Positions 1-8,720 of a DNA stretch of 64,000 nt are shown one piece after another; position 1 is the stretch's first letter, and the number at the start of each line of letters is the position of its first letter. The notes beneath the pieces are model-generated. The model ran no database searches. It was not told the DNA's origin and was given only the letters and a program-made list of their open reading frames with translations. The stretch is from NCBI RefSeq assembly GCF_035917995.1, contig NZ_CP109131.1, forward strand, positions 1,984,001-2,048,000, in the 5' to 3' direction. This DNA comes from Streptosporangium sp. NBC_01755 (lineage in GTDB: Bacteria > Actinomycetota > Actinomycetes > Streptosporangiales > Streptosporangiaceae). Made by a program: the position numbers and the translations under genes.

Positions 1-455
1 TTCTTCTGCAGATCTCTGGCCGTGACGTCGTTGGCGCAGGTGTAGCCGAAGATGACCTCGTGGGCCCGCTCACGGGGCACCTCCCGGCAGAGCCTGCCGA
101 TCACCACCGCCAGCTCCCCCTCGTAGTCGACCCGCTGGGACAGGGTCGTCGGGTAGGCGATGGCCTCACCCGAACCGATCACCGAGGTCGACGGCTTGAG
201 GAAGACCAGTGGCTCGTCGGGGACCTCGCCGCCCATCTCGTGGGCGTGGTCGGCGTAGTTCTTGCCGATCGCGACGACCTTGCTGGGCAGCATGGGCGCG
301 ACCAGCCTGACCTGGGAGAGCGAGTAACGCTCACCGGTGAACTGGATCGGTCCGAACGGGTGACCGGAGATCGCGGAGACGAACTCCTCCCCTGGTCCAC
401 CCTCGACCACCCCGAACCCGACACCGTCTCCTGTGGAGAACCTCGCTATACGCAC
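1..455 (-). CDS. Fumarylacetoacetate hydrolase family protein (3' part beyond window edge)
   Basis: Only the N-terminal ~151 residues lie in the window; the gene runs off the left edge. Translation from a GTG at 455 gives a small N-terminal domain followed by the FAH catalytic core start (KVVAIGKNYADHAHEMG, then FLKPSTSVIG and VDYEGELAVVIG). The E-x-E in YEGELAVV and the downstream Asp in YTCANDVTARD match the divalent-metal ligands of the family. These enzymes hydrolyse or decarboxylate C-C bonds in small oxo-acids (for example acylpyruvates); the substrate cannot be told from sequence. The GTG two bases upstream (457) is closed by a stop after two codons, so 455 is preferred. Family assignment is firm; specific activity unknown. 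Confidence 0.85.
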   Translation of the reverse strand, partial: MRIARFSTGDGVGFGVVEGGPGEEFVSAISGHPFGPIQFTGERYSLSQVRLVAPMLPSKVVAIGKNYADHAHEMGGEVPDEPLVFLKPSTSVIGSGEAIAYPTTLSQRVDYEGELAVVIGRLCREVPRERAHEVIFGYTCANDVTARDLQK

Positions 456-639
456 ACGACAAGGCTAGTCGGGCTCCAGGTCTCGCCTGACCGCCCCCGC
501 GTCTCCGGAGGACTCGCGCCCCGCCCGTCCGGCATCCTCCAGCACACCACCGAACCCTCTGGGCTATATACAACTAAAAATACCCATAAAACCTATTTTC
601 CCAATACGACCACGATTGAGTTAAGAATAAGTATGTCCT

Positions 640-663
640 GATTGCCAGGAATACTAGGGGTAT
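640..663 (+). promoter_or_regulatory. Candidate stress-sigma (SigB-like) promoter of the Asp23 cluster
   Basis: The AT-rich stretch 560-670 is unlike the rest of the window. Within it GATT at 640-643 is followed 14 bases later by GGGTAT at 658-663. This fits the GNNT-N14-16-GGGTAY pattern described for SigB-type sigma factors of Streptomyces. It lies 60 bases upstream of the first Asp23 start codon. Assignment is inference from pattern only. Confidence 0.35.
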
Positions 664-723
664 GACCGTTTCTGTCAGTATGCGGGAGGGCCAGCAGGTC
701 TTCCCTCGGGGGAAGGAACGGAC

Positions 724-1218
724 GTGACTGAAGCCAGCACGGTGAACAGGCCCAAGGGCGACGAGGTATCTGTGCCCCGGGCACGCACCGACACTCCCGG
801 ATCCCAGGGTGGCCTGGTCACTCCCAGGGGAACCACCACCATCGAGAGCGCCGTCGTAGCGAAGATCGCGGGCTTGGCGGCCCGGGAGATTCCCGGCGTG
901 CACAACATGGGCGCGAGCACGGCGCGCGCCCTAGGCGCGGTACGCGGAATGGTCGGCGCCGACCAGAACATCACGCAGGGGGTCTCCGTCGAGGTGGGCG
1001 AGCGTCAGGCCGCCGCCGACCTCGAAGTGGTCGTCGAATACGGCATGGCCATCCCCGACCTGGCCACCGCCGTACGCCGCAACGTGATCACGGCGATCGA
1101 GCGCATGTGCGGGCTAGAGGTCACCGAGGTCAACATCAAGGTCTCCGACGTCCACATGCCCGGCCAGGACAAGGACGATTCGGGGGAGTCGTCCGGGCCT
1201 GAGCCGCGCGTCCAGTGA
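724..1218 (+). CDS. Asp23/Gls24 family envelope stress protein (first copy)
   Basis: 164-residue cytoplasmic protein. After a ~35-residue polar tail comes the Asp23 fold: GTTTIESAVVAKIAGLAAREIPGV, a variable loop, then VEYGMAIPDLATAVRRNVI and the C-terminal strand EVNIKVSDVHM. Asp23 proteins are small alkaline-shock/envelope-stress proteins that, in Firmicutes, are tethered to the membrane by AmaP. GTG start chosen because GGGGGAAGGAA lies just upstream. First gene of a tight cluster with two further Asp23-like genes, a DUF2273-like membrane peptide, a DUF6286-like protein and an AmaP homologue. The next gene begins inside its stop codon (GTGA at 1215), implying translational coupling. Confidence 0.9.
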   Translation: MTEASTVNRPKGDEVSVPRARTDTPGSQGGLVTPRGTTTIESAVVAKIAGLAAREIPGVHNMGASTARALGAVRGMVGADQNITQGVSVEVGERQAAADLEVVVEYGMAIPDLATAVRRNVITAIERMCGLEVTEVNIKVSDVHMPGQDKDDSGESSGPEPRVQ

Positions 1219-1775
1219 GAGATCCGGTGCACGGACCGGAGCACCCGACCCCGGCCGTCATGCCCGAGCACGGACCGGAGCACCCGACCCCGGCCGTCAT
1301 GCCCGCACACAGACTGGAGCACCCGGCCCACCGGCCTGCCACCCCGGCGGAGGCCGTTCCCGCGCAGAGGCCACGGGGCCCGGCCCGCACGACAGCCGCG
1401 GCACCCGGCGAGAAGGCGGGTCCTGCCCGCGAGAAACCGGCCGCGGCCGCTGAGCGGGCCAGTGAGCAGGCCACTGGGCGGGCCACTGAGCGGGACCCTG
1501 CCCGCCAGGAGTCGGGTCTCGCGCACGGGATAGCCGACGCCGTACGGCGCTGCCCCGATGTCGTCGACCTCTCGGGCGGCCCGTTCGGGACGGTGGCGAC
1601 CTACCTGCCCGGCGAGAGGATCTCCGGTGTCGCGCTGCACGAGGACGGGATCGAGGTCTCGGTGGTCGTCAAGCTGGGGCGCCCGCTACCGGAGATCGCC
1701 GACGAGATACGCGCGGCGGTCGTCCCGATGGCGGACGACCGGCCGGTGAATGTCCATATCGGAGGTTTGACATGA
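1215..1775 (+). CDS. Asp23-like protein with repetitive proline/histidine-rich N-terminus (second copy)
   Basis: 186 residues. The first ~95 are low complexity, beginning with two identical 13-residue units (HGPEHPTPAVMPE/A) plus a decayed third, followed by Ala/Glu/Arg-rich sequence. The C-terminal ~90 residues resemble half of an Asp23 fold (GLAHGIADAVRRCPDVVDL; VSVVVKLGRPLPEIADEIR; VNVHIGGL). Start overlaps the previous stop (GTGA) and its own stop overlaps the next start (ATGA at 1772). Probably a divergent Asp23 partner whose tail length varies by repeat expansion. Role inferred from context. Confidence 0.75.
   Translation: MRDPVHGPEHPTPAVMPEHGPEHPTPAVMPAHRLEHPAHRPATPAEAVPAQRPRGPARTTAAAPGEKAGPAREKPAAAAERASEQATGRATERDPARQESGLAHGIADAVRRCPDVVDLSGGPFGTVATYLPGERISGVALHEDGIEVSVVVKLGRPLPEIADEIRAAVVPMADDRPVNVHIGGLT
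1230..1307 (+). repeat. Two perfect in-frame 39-bp tandem units inside the second Asp23-like gene
   Basis: Units at 1230-1268 and 1269-1307 differ only at the last codon (GAG/GCA). A third, degraded copy follows to about 1331. Being a multiple of three, expansion or loss keeps the frame. Confidence 0.85.
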
Positions 1776-1960
1776 ACAAGTTCCCAGTGTGGTCCGTGCT
1801 CGGCACGATCGTCGGCGTTCTTCTGGGCTTCGCCGGAGCCTTCGGCGGCTTCGGGGCATTCCTGCTGGTGCTCGTGCTGGGCGCCATCGGATTCCTCATC
1901 GGCCACTTCGCGGAGGTCGGCGAGGTCGACCTGTCCCGGCTCTCGGCGAGACGGCGATGA
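1772..1960 (+). CDS. Small DUF2273-like membrane protein
   Basis: 62 residues with two closely packed hydrophobic helices (about residues 7-26 and 30-46) and a basic C-terminus (SRLSARRR). DUF2273 peptides of this size are the usual neighbours of Asp23 and AmaP genes. The sequence has the Gly-rich helix pair typical of them. Start and stop both overlap neighbouring genes by 4 bp (ATGA at 1772 and 1957). Likely part of the membrane anchor for the Asp23 layer; inferred from family context. Confidence 0.75.
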   Translation: MNKFPVWSVLGTIVGVLLGFAGAFGGFGAFLLVLVLGAIGFLIGHFAEVGEVDLSRLSARRR

Positions 1961-2565
1961 ACACCCCCGTCGAGCACCGCGCCACCTCCTCGGGAACGGC
2001 CGCGGACCCGGGCGGCCTCCCCGCCGACCAGGTGGGCTCCGTCCTCGCCGGGACCGAGCGGTCCGCGCCACCCGCCGTACCAGCCCAGCCGTCACAACGG
2101 GCCGTGCCGGCCGAACTGCGCGGCAGAACCGACATATCCAACCGGGTGGTGTCACGCATCGCGGCCGGCGCGGCCAGAGAGGTGGCACGGGTGCGGAAGG
2201 TCGGCGAACAGGGGCCGCTGTCCTTCCGCGGCGGCACCCGCGCCGCCGTCGACGGCACGCTCGCGACGCTCCGGCTGGATGTGACCGTGGAGTATCCGGC
2301 CCCGATCCGCGAGGTGGCCGACGAGGTCCGGCGCCATGTCGCCGAGCGGATCATGACGCTGACCGGCATGGAGGTCGGCCACATCGACATCGACGTCACC
2401 AACGTGACCCGCGCCCCCGAGAACCCGGCCGAGAGCCCTGCCGAGACCTCGCACGAGGTCTCAGGCGGGCTCTCATGGGCCGAGGGCGGGAACCAGCCCG
2501 ACTTCCGGACACCGGACACGGCGGCCCACGGGACCGACGTCCCGTCACGGGAGGAAGGGCGATGA
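1957..2565 (+). CDS. Asp23/Gls24 family envelope stress protein (third copy)
   Basis: 202 residues from the ATG at 1957, which overlaps the upstream stop. A ~55-residue Pro/Ala-rich tail precedes the Asp23 fold (DISNRVVSRIAAGAAREVARV; LRLDVTVEYPAPIREVADEVRRHV; GHIDIDVTNV). An acidic/polar tail of ~50 residues ends in the overlapping ATGA of the next gene. The open frame extends upstream to 1789, but that part is antisense-like overlap with the DUF2273 gene and is not needed. Closest in layout to the first copy at 724. Confidence 0.88.
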   Translation: MNTPVEHRATSSGTAADPGGLPADQVGSVLAGTERSAPPAVPAQPSQRAVPAELRGRTDISNRVVSRIAAGAAREVARVRKVGEQGPLSFRGGTRAAVDGTLATLRLDVTVEYPAPIREVADEVRRHVAERIMTLTGMEVGHIDIDVTNVTRAPENPAESPAETSHEVSGGLSWAEGGNQPDFRTPDTAAHGTDVPSREEGR

Positions 2566-3284
2566 CCTCCCAGACCCCCGACCCGGCCGGCCCCTTCTCC
2601 GAGCATGTCTCCGAGACGCCCTTCTCCGAGCATGTCTCCGAGACGGGGCCGACCGAGGAGATCCCGGCCGCGCCCGGTTCGGCGTTCGTGGAACCGCCCG
2701 CGTCGCGGGCACCCGACGAGGTGGCGAGGGACGCCTCCGCGGATCGCGCGGCGGTCAGGGCCTTCCGCCCGCGCCGGGTGGTCCCCTCGGTCATCACGGC
2801 CGTGCTGATGACGGCGATCGGCGTCATCGTGGCGCTGGAGGTCATCTCCGCGCTGGTGGGCCACCCGCTACGCCTGCTGCCCTACGACCGGATGCTCACC
2901 TGGGCATCGTCAACGCCGTGGAGCGATCCGCGAGTGATGGCGGGCGCGGGCCTGATCGGCCTGCTGGGCCTGCTGCTGGTGCTGTTCGCGCTCATCCCGG
3001 GGCGGCCCACGCTGATCCCGGTGAGGACGGGCGACAAGGACCTGGTCATCGGCATGCAGCGCCGGGGCTTCGCCCGGTCGCTGGCCCACACGGCCGAGCG
3101 GGTGCAGGGGGTCGACCGGGCCAGGGTACGGCTGGTGGGGAAGACCGTGCGAGTGGACGCCCACAGCGGCGTTCGGGACACCACCGGACTGGCCGACGCC
3201 GTACGGGAGGCGGTGGCCGCGCGGATCGTCGCGCTCTCCCCCGTCTGGAACCATCCGGTCCACGTGCACCTGCGAGGGAAGTGA
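2562..3284 (+). CDS. DUF6286-like membrane protein of the Asp23 cluster
   Basis: 240 residues from the ATGA-overlapping ATG. Layout: ~70-residue acidic cytoplasmic tail, helix at about 73-97, short loop, helix at about 126-146, then a ~90-residue basic domain (GMQRRGFARSLAHTAERVQGV ... VRLVGKTVRVDAHSGV). This resembles the DUF6286 proteins that accompany Asp23 genes in actinobacteria. The N-tail contains a perfect duplication of a 9-residue unit (PFSEHVSET), encoded by a 27-bp tandem repeat at 2592-2645. Function unknown; probably an AmaP-like membrane partner. Confidence 0.75.
   Translation: MTSQTPDPAGPFSEHVSETPFSEHVSETGPTEEIPAAPGSAFVEPPASRAPDEVARDASADRAAVRAFRPRRVVPSVITAVLMTAIGVIVALEVISALVGHPLRLLPYDRMLTWASSTPWSDPRVMAGAGLIGLLGLLLVLFALIPGRPTLIPVRTGDKDLVIGMQRRGFARSLAHTAERVQGVDRARVRLVGKTVRVDAHSGVRDTTGLADAVREAVAARIVALSPVWNHPVHVHLRGK
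2592..2645 (+). repeat. Perfect 27-bp tandem duplication
   Basis: Units at 2592-2618 and 2619-2645 are identical and in frame, adding nine residues to the cytoplasmic tail of the DUF6286-like protein. Confidence 0.9.
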
Positions 3285-3289
3285 GCGCC

Positions 3290-3877
3290 ATGGACGACAA
3301 GACCGCCCGGGGCAACCGGCTGGGGCTGCTGCTCGTGGGACTGGCCCTGATGGCCCTGGGCGCCCTGGCGATGGCGCGCGGCGCGGGGGCGTTCTCTCCG
3401 GCCGTGGCGTCCGCCCACGGGCCACTCGTGGACGCCCGGACGCGTGCGCCGTTCGCCCGCTACGACCCGTGGCTGTGGTGGGTGGTCGCCGCGGCGGCGA
3501 TAGTGCTCGCGCTGTTCGGCCTGCGCTGGCTGCTGGTCCAGGGACGCCGCCGGAAGCTGAGCGGCATACGCCTGGACGGCGGCCCCGCAGGGATCACCGA
3601 GGTGGACACGCACAGCGTGACCGACGCGGCGGCGGCCGAGGCGGGCTCGCACCCCTCGATCATCGGCGCCACCGCCGCGATAGTCGGCACGAGCGAGCAC
3701 CCCGTCGTACGGATGCGGGTGGCGGTCGCCGAGGACGCGCCGATGAGCGCGGTCCGCGAGCAGCTGGGCGGGGTGGTCATCCCGCACATGCGCCAGGCCC
3801 TGGAGACCGAGCGCATGCCCGCCGTCGCCCGGGTGAGCCTGGGGGACGCGCCGCCCCCCCGAAGGACCGTCGCCTGA
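3290..3877 (+). CDS. amaP: Alkaline shock response membrane anchor protein AmaP
   Basis: 195 residues, ATG at 3290, five bases after the previous stop. Two transmembrane helices (about 12-32 and 62-84) are separated by a short extracytoplasmic loop. A cytoplasmic domain follows (VDTHSVTDAAAAEAGSHPSIIGATAAIVG ... VRMRVAVAEDAPMSAVREQL) of the type seen in AmaP, which itself resembles half of an Asp23 fold. In staphylococci AmaP holds Asp23 at the membrane; the same role here is inferred from the family and the six-gene cluster. Last gene of that cluster. Confidence 0.8.
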   Translation: MDDKTARGNRLGLLLVGLALMALGALAMARGAGAFSPAVASAHGPLVDARTRAPFARYDPWLWWVVAAAAIVLALFGLRWLLVQGRRRKLSGIRLDGGPAGITEVDTHSVTDAAAAEAGSHPSIIGATAAIVGTSEHPVVRMRVAVAEDAPMSAVREQLGGVVIPHMRQALETERMPAVARVSLGDAPPPRRTVA

Positions 3878-3929
3878 CGGAGCACCGATCATAGGGTGAT
3901 CAGGGAAACCAATGCTTCGAGGAGACGAT

Positions 3930-4349
3930 GTGCCTTCGGTCGTGAAGATAAACGTGCTGACAGTGTCCGCGGAGATGCGCGAGGAGCTGGAGCGCCGCTT
4001 CTCCGGACGGGCGGGAGTGGTCGAGTCCGCGGACGGGTTCGAGTGGTTCGAACTGCTCCGCCCGGTGGACGGCACCGACCGCTACCTGGTCTACACCCGC
4101 TGGCGTTCCGAGGAGGACTTCAAGCGCTGGACCGAGAGCCAGGCCTTCCAGCGGGGCCACGCCCAGGCCGCCGCCGAGGCCGGTCAGGGGCACGGCCACG
4201 CCCACAGTGCGGCCCAGGGCCACGGGCACGGCCAGGACCAGGGCGGCCCGGCCCAGGGGCACGGCCACGGGCAGGGCCCGGCCGCCTCCGGGGCCGAGTT
4301 GTGGTCCTTTGAAGTCGTGCAGAGCACCGGCCCCGCGCCCGGAGCCTGA
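3930..4349 (+). CDS. MhuD-like haem-degrading monooxygenase with His-rich insertion
   Basis: 139 residues from GTG 3930. GAGGAG at 3919-3924 sits five bases upstream, so this start is preferred over ATG 3912. The sequence aligns throughout with mycobacterial MhuD: VVKIN at the N-terminus, GFEWFELLRPVDG, YTRWRSEEDFKRW and a C-terminal GAELWSFEVV strand. MhuD's catalytic Asn, Trp and His correspond to N8, W67 and H77. MhuD opens haem to mycobilin and releases iron; the same chemistry is expected. Between H77 and the last strand there are ~40 extra residues with repeated HGH/HGHG motifs (H88, H90, H92, H98, H100, H111, H113), absent from MhuD and suggestive of metal or haem binding. Stands alone, not in a haem uptake operon. 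Confidence 0.82.
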   Translation: MPSVVKINVLTVSAEMREELERRFSGRAGVVESADGFEWFELLRPVDGTDRYLVYTRWRSEEDFKRWTESQAFQRGHAQAAAEAGQGHGHAHSAAQGHGHGQDQGGPAQGHGHGQGPAASGAELWSFEVVQSTGPAPGA

Positions 4350-4451
4350 TCGTCGGGGGCACCGGCCAGGAGGAGCGCACGCCCGGGTCCGCTCCGGGCG
4401 CGCGCTCCGCTCCCGATCGCTCCCCCGGGAACGGGGCCGAGCCGGGTACCC

Positions 4452-5048
4452 TCAGCGGTCCAGGGGGTTGGCGGCGATGCGCTCGGCGACCCCGGAGCGG
4501 GCGAACCCTCCGGCCAGGCTGTCCGGCTTACGCGTGGCCTGGTTCATGAGACACGCGGTGAACTCGGGGCCGATCCCCTTCCGGGGGTAACTCTCAAGCA
4601 CCTCGGCGCGGAGCCCCGGGGGGAAGTCCTCCGGCCGGCGCCCTGAGATGTCGAGCGCGGTGGAGAGTTCTAGCAGGTGCCCCTCGGGGTCCCACGCGGG
4701 GTCCACACTGTCCCACATGTGGCGTACGACGATCTCCGACGCGCGCACGCGGCGCTCGACGGGCCATCCGGCCCCGGCGGCGAAGACCCACGCGACATGG
4801 CCTCCCGCCTCCTCGAACGGCACGGTGTGGCTGTCGAACTCCTTGACCAGGCCGATGTCGTGCATCATCGACGCGACGTACAGCAACTCGGCGTCGAAGG
4901 CGACGTCGTTCATCGCACCGTAGGCCGCCGCCCACAGGTAGGCGCGCACGGAGTGGTTGAGCAGGGCGGGCGAGCAGTAGGCGGTCGCCACCTCCAGCGC
5001 GCCGCGGGCGGCCGGTGTGTCGGGGATGACGATGTCGGCGAGTCTCAT
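4452..5048 (-). CDS. HD-domain protein (cyanamide-hydratase-like metal phosphohydrolase fold)
   Basis: 198 residues from ATG 5048. An upstream extension to 5150 is open but reads as basic low-value sequence. Conserved HD-family elements: NHSVRAYLW (first His), ASMMHDIGL (His-Asp pair), the HVAWVFAAGAGWP segment and VVRHMWDSVDPAWDPEGHLL. These match the small HD proteins grouped with cyanamide hydratase rather than (p)ppGpp synthetases. Likely a single-domain metal-dependent hydrolase of unknown substrate. Monocistronic, convergent with the MhuD-like gene. Confidence 0.8.
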   Translation of the reverse strand: MRLADIVIPDTPAARGALEVATAYCSPALLNHSVRAYLWAAAYGAMNDVAFDAELLYVASMMHDIGLVKEFDSHTVPFEEAGGHVAWVFAAGAGWPVERRVRASEIVVRHMWDSVDPAWDPEGHLLELSTALDISGRRPEDFPPGLRAEVLESYPRKGIGPEFTACLMNQATRKPDSLAGGFARSGVAERIAANPLDR

Positions 5049-5254
5049 ACCGCCCAGCCTGCCGAAACACGAAGGCACCCGCGAGTGGCCGCAGGGACAT
5101 CGGCCGGCAGGATCAGGCCACACCCTCCGGGAAACCTGGGAGACCCGCATCTAGTTGCTAACGATGTCCCGGAAGCGCCTCTCCCGGCTTGACCGGTTCA
5201 GTGGGATTCGGACAGCATGATCCACTCCCCTTGTTCGGCCCGGAAGGAACTGGC

Positions 5255-6934
5255 GTGCGCCGCCGCACACAAGCACTCGCTCTCTCCCTCGTCCTCCTGA
5301 TGACCTGTGGTGCCACGGCCGGCACCGCGGAGGCACAGGAGGTAAAACGCACCGCTGAGTGCCAGGGCGACTGGCTACCGGCCACGCCGACGGCGGCGGA
5401 CATCATGAACGGCGAGGTCGCCTTCCTGGACCTGGCCCCGGTGAAGATCGGCAAGAACGTCGACTGGCGCACCGACCCCTACCGGAACCGCTCCTGGAGC
5501 ATGGTCTTCCACTCGCTGCGCTGGATGGGCCGCCTCGTCGCCGACTACGAGACGAACGGCAACGAGGCGTACCTGGCGCGGGCCGCCGAGATCGCCAAGG
5601 ACTGGGTGGCCGACAACCCCCGCGGCGGCGCGGGGACCAGCCCGTACGCCTGGCAGGAGCACCCGATCGCGCTGCGCGCCCCCGCGCTGGTCTGCCTCAG
5701 CAAGCACGTCAACGAGTCGTGGCTCTCCGGCAGCCTGGCCGAGCACGCCAGGATGCTGTCGGACCCGAAGCTGTATGAGAAGGGCCACAACCACGGCATC
5801 GACCAGGACATCGCGCTGCTCGGCATCGGTTGCCGCTACGGCCGCGACCAGTGGTCCAGCCTCGCGATCAGGCGGCTCACCGAGACCGTGAAGCTCGACG
5901 TCGACTCCCAGGGCGCGCTGCGCGAGCAGGCCCCCCGCTACGCGATCTACGTCTACGAGCGTCTGAAGGTCGCGATGGACAACATCAAGTCGTGCGGGCG
6001 GAAGGTGCCCGCCGACATCTCACGCCGCTGGGAGTCGCTGGAGGACTTCATCTCCCACTCCACCCAGCCCGACGGGTTCATGGTCCCGATCGGCGACGGC
6101 GGCGCGGACGTGCGGCCCGTCGGCTACTCCCACCCGAAGAAGACGGTGCGGGTGTTCGGCAACGGCTACGTCTACGGGCGCACCGCCTGGGACAAGCCCG
6201 AGTCGGCGTTCTACTCCATCCGCTTCGGGCCCGGCATGAAGTACCACGGCCACGAGGACCACCTGGGCGTGACCTACTACGCCCAGGGCCGCGACGTCCT
6301 GGTCGACGTCGGCTTCGACTCGTACGAGAACAGCGGCTACCGGCACTGGACGATGTCGGCCGAGGCGCACAACACCTCGATCGTGTCCGGGGCCCGGTTC
6401 CGCGGCAGGACCGCCACCACCCTGAGCAAATCCTCGATCGGGTCCGAGCGGCAGAGCTACCGGCTGACCGACAGGGCCTACGGCGTGCCCAGAACCCGTT
6501 CGGTGCTCGTCAACCACGAACGGGACCTGATGGCCGTGCTGGACACGGTCCCCAAGGGCTCCTCGGTCCGCAACATCTGGCACTTCTCGCGAGACCTGTC
6601 CACCGTCTCGAACAGCGGCGGCCAGGTCGTGGTGAAGGACAAGGCGGGCTGGAAGGCGACGCTCGTGCAGGTCTCGATGCCCTCCTGCAAGCCGGTCGGC
6701 GGGCTCAAGGTGGTCCGCGGCCAGAAGAACCCCTACCAGGGCTGGGTCTCCTCCGCCTACCTGCAGAGACACCCCGCACCCGCGGTCGTCTCCCCCGCCT
6801 CGGGCGACTCCGTACTGACCGTGCTGGTGCCCGGTACCGGAAAACCGTCTCTCTCCTGCTCCGGCGGCAAGGTCAATGTGGAGACCTCCGAGGGCCCGGT
6901 GAGCTTCCGCGTCGGCGGCGCCGACCTCTCCTGA
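5255..6934 (+). CDS. Secreted heparinase II/III-like polysaccharide lyase
   Basis: 559 residues from GTG 5255, which is preceded by GGAAGGA six bases upstream. The start at 5189 would bury the signal peptide. Sec signal: RRR then a hydrophobic core to about residue 28 (ATAGTAEAQ cleavage region). An alpha-helical toroid domain follows (residues ~60-290; [14 protein letters not shown] is the typical NHG..QD catalytic patch). A beta-rich heparinase II/III domain comes next, with [17 protein letters not shown] and [16 protein letters not shown]. Such enzymes cleave uronic-acid polysaccharides by beta-elimination; the natural substrate is unknown. No sugar transport genes nearby. Confidence 0.82.
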   Translation: MRRRTQALALSLVLLMTCGATAGTAEAQEVKRTAECQGDWLPATPTAADIMNGEVAFLDLAPVKIGKNVDWRTDPYRNRSWSMVFHSLRWMGRLVADYETNGNEAYLARAAEIAKDWVADNPRGGAGTSPYAWQEHPIALRAPALVCLSKHVNESWLSGSLAEHARMLSDPKLYEKGHNHGIDQDIALLGIGCRYGRDQWSSLAIRRLTETVKLDVDSQGALREQAPRYAIYVYERLKVAMDNIKSCGRKVPADISRRWESLEDFISHSTQPDGFMVPIGDGGADVRPVGYSHPKKTVRVFGNGYVYGRTAWDKPESAFYSIRFGPGMKYHGHEDHLGVTYYAQGRDVLVDVGFDSYENSGYRHWTMSAEAHNTSIVSGARFRGRTATTLSKSSIGSERQSYRLTDRAYGVPRTRSVLVNHERDLMAVLDTVPKGSSVRNIWHFSRDLSTVSNSGGQVVVKDKAGWKATLVQVSMPSCKPVGGLKVVRGQKNPYQGWVSSAYLQRHPAPAVVSPASGDSVLTVLVPGTGKPSLSCSGGKVNVETSEGPVSFRVGGADLS

Positions 6935-6985
6935 CGACAAGCCCCGGCCGGGGCGCGCGAGCCCCAAAGAGCCCGCCCGCATCCG

Positions 6986-7016
6986 CCCTGGCCGGAAGTT
7001 TCCGAGCCGGCCAGGG
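6986..7016. terminator. Hairpin between convergent genes
   Basis: Perfect 10-bp stem (CCCTGGCCGG / CCGGCCAGGG) with an 11-base loop, between the heparinase-like gene (+) and cimA (-). No long T-run; likely a bidirectional terminator. Confidence 0.55.
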
Positions 7017-7038
7017 AAAGCACCCCGGAGGCCGCCCC

Positions 7039-8613
7039 TCAGTCGGTGTGGCCGGCGCGCAGCAGGCCATAGGTGACGGCCTGCTCCAGCGCCTGCCAGG
7101 ACGCCTCGATGATGTTCTCGTCGACGCCGACGGTGGACCACTCCCCGGCCGCGTCGCTGGAGGTGATCAGCACGCGCGTGACGGCGTCGGTGCCGTGCGC
7201 GCCCTCCAGGATGCGTACCTTGAAGTCGATCAGCTCGACCCCCGCCAGCTCGGGGTAGAGCCGCTCAAGTCCCTGCCGTACGGCCCGGTCGAGGGCGTTG
7301 ACCGGACCGTTGCCCTCGCCGGTGGCGACGATCCGCTCACCCTTGGCGTGCAGCTTCACGGTGGCCTCGCTGACGACCTCGCCGCCGCGGGTCCGCTCGA
7401 CGATCACCCGCCAGGACTCGACCTGGAAGTGGCGCTTGCGCTCGCCCGCGACGGTGTCGCGAAGCAGGAGCTCGAAGGAGGCGTCGGCGGCCTCGAAGGT
7501 GTACCCCTTCGACTCCATCTCCTTGACCCGGTTCACCAGCTCCCGCGAGGTTTCGGGGGCCAGCTCGTAGCCCAGCTCGCGCCCCTTGAGCTCGACCGAG
7601 GCGCGTCCGGCCATGTCGGAGACGAGCATGCGCATGTCGTTGCCGACCTCGGCGGGGTCGATGTGCTGGTAGAGGTTGGGATCGACCTTGATCGCGCTGG
7701 CGTGCAGCCCGGCCTTGTGCGCGAAGGCGGAGACGCCGACGTAGGGGGCGTGGGAGTTGGGGGTGACGTTGGTGACCTCGGTGACCGCGTGGGCGATCCT
7801 GGTCATGTCGGCCAGCGCCTCCCTCGGCACCAGGTCGAATCCCCGCTTGAGCTGCAGGTTGGCCACCACGGTGAACAGGTTGGCGTTGCCCGAGCGCTCG
7901 CCGTAGCCGTTGGCGCAGCCCTGCACGTGGGTCGCGCCGGCCTTTACCGCGGCCAGGGTGTTGGCGACCGCGCAGCCGGTGTCGTCGTGGCAGTGGATGC
8001 CGATCCTGGCCGACGTCCCGACGGCCGCGTGCACGACCTCGGCCAGCTCGTCGGGGAGCATGCCCCCGTTGGTGTCGCAGAGCGCGATGACCGAGGCACC
8101 CGCCTCGGCGGCGGTGCGCAGCACCTCCAGCGCGTACGCCGGGTTGGACTTGTAGCCGTCGAAGAAGTGCTCGGCGTCGAGGAAGACCCTCTGCCCCTCC
8201 GCGTGGAGGTGGGAGACCGTGTCGCGGATCATCGCGAGGTTCTCCTCCAGGGTCGTGCGGAGGGCCAGCTCCACGTGCCGGTCGTGACTCTTGGCGACAA
8301 GGGTCACGACCGGCGCGCCGGATTCGCGCAGCGCGGCCACCAATGGGTCGTCGGCTGCCTTCGCACCTGCCCGGCGGGTCGCGCCGAACGCGGCGAGCTG
8401 CGCGTGCTTCAGGTCGAGCTCTGTTTGAGCGCGCCTGAAGAACTCTGTGTCCTTGGGATTGGCCCCCGGCCAGCCTCCCTCGATGAAACCGACGCCCAGG
8501 CCGTCCAGGTGACGCGCGATGGCCAGCTTGTCGGCCACCGTGAGGTTGAGCCCCTCCTGCTGGGCTCCGTCACGGAGAGTCGTGTCGTACACGTGGAAGC
8601 GATCGTCGGCCAT
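7039..8613 (-). CDS. cimA: (R)-citramalate synthase
   Basis: 524 residues from ATG 8613, preceded by GAAGGAGAA. The open frame continues to 8883 but crosses the leader and terminator described below. HMGL-like TIM barrel: [16 protein letters not shown] (metal-binding Asp), [35 protein letters not shown] (His-x-His), [13 protein letters not shown]. It is followed by the regulatory LeuA dimer domain (SWRVIVER..., [16 protein letters not shown]). [11 protein letters not shown] and the overall length fit the TIGR00977-type citramalate synthase rather than 2-isopropylmalate synthase. It condenses pyruvate and acetyl-CoA, giving an isoleucine route independent of threonine deaminase, consistent with leuB, ilvE and ilvBNC nearby. 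Substrate choice (citramalate versus isopropylmalate) is inferred from family motifs. Confidence 0.88.
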   Translation of the reverse strand: MADDRFHVYDTTLRDGAQQEGLNLTVADKLAIARHLDGLGVGFIEGGWPGANPKDTEFFRRAQTELDLKHAQLAAFGATRRAGAKAADDPLVAALRESGAPVVTLVAKSHDRHVELALRTTLEENLAMIRDTVSHLHAEGQRVFLDAEHFFDGYKSNPAYALEVLRTAAEAGASVIALCDTNGGMLPDELAEVVHAAVGTSARIGIHCHDDTGCAVANTLAAVKAGATHVQGCANGYGERSGNANLFTVVANLQLKRGFDLVPREALADMTRIAHAVTEVTNVTPNSHAPYVGVSAFAHKAGLHASAIKVDPNLYQHIDPAEVGNDMRMLVSDMAGRASVELKGRELGYELAPETSRELVNRVKEMESKGYTFEAADASFELLLRDTVAGERKRHFQVESWRVIVERTRGGEVVSEATVKLHAKGERIVATGEGNGPVNALDRAVRQGLERLYPELAGVELIDFKVRILEGAHGTDAVTRVLITSSDAAGEWSTVGVDENIIEASWQALEQAVTYGLLRAGHTD

Positions 8614-8669
8614 GTCGTTCTCCTTCGCGGTTCGATGATTCGCCGCGCGCTCATTCGGCTTCGAGAAAC

Positions 8670-8697
8670 AAAAAAACCCCTCACGGACGTGAGAGGT
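8670..8697 (-). terminator. Intrinsic terminator (attenuator) of the cimA leader
   Basis: On the minus strand CCTCTCACG-TC-CGTGAGGGG is followed directly by a run of seven T, between the leader peptide and cimA. A perfect upstream stem (8700-8709 with 8724-8733) overlaps the end of the leader peptide gene. GGTCTGC inside the leader codons (8747-8753) is complementary to GCAGACC (8695-8701), whose end overlaps the terminator's first arm. Confidence 0.8.
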
Positions 8698-8720
8698 CTG
8701 CGCGCTGGCGGTGTCCCTTT

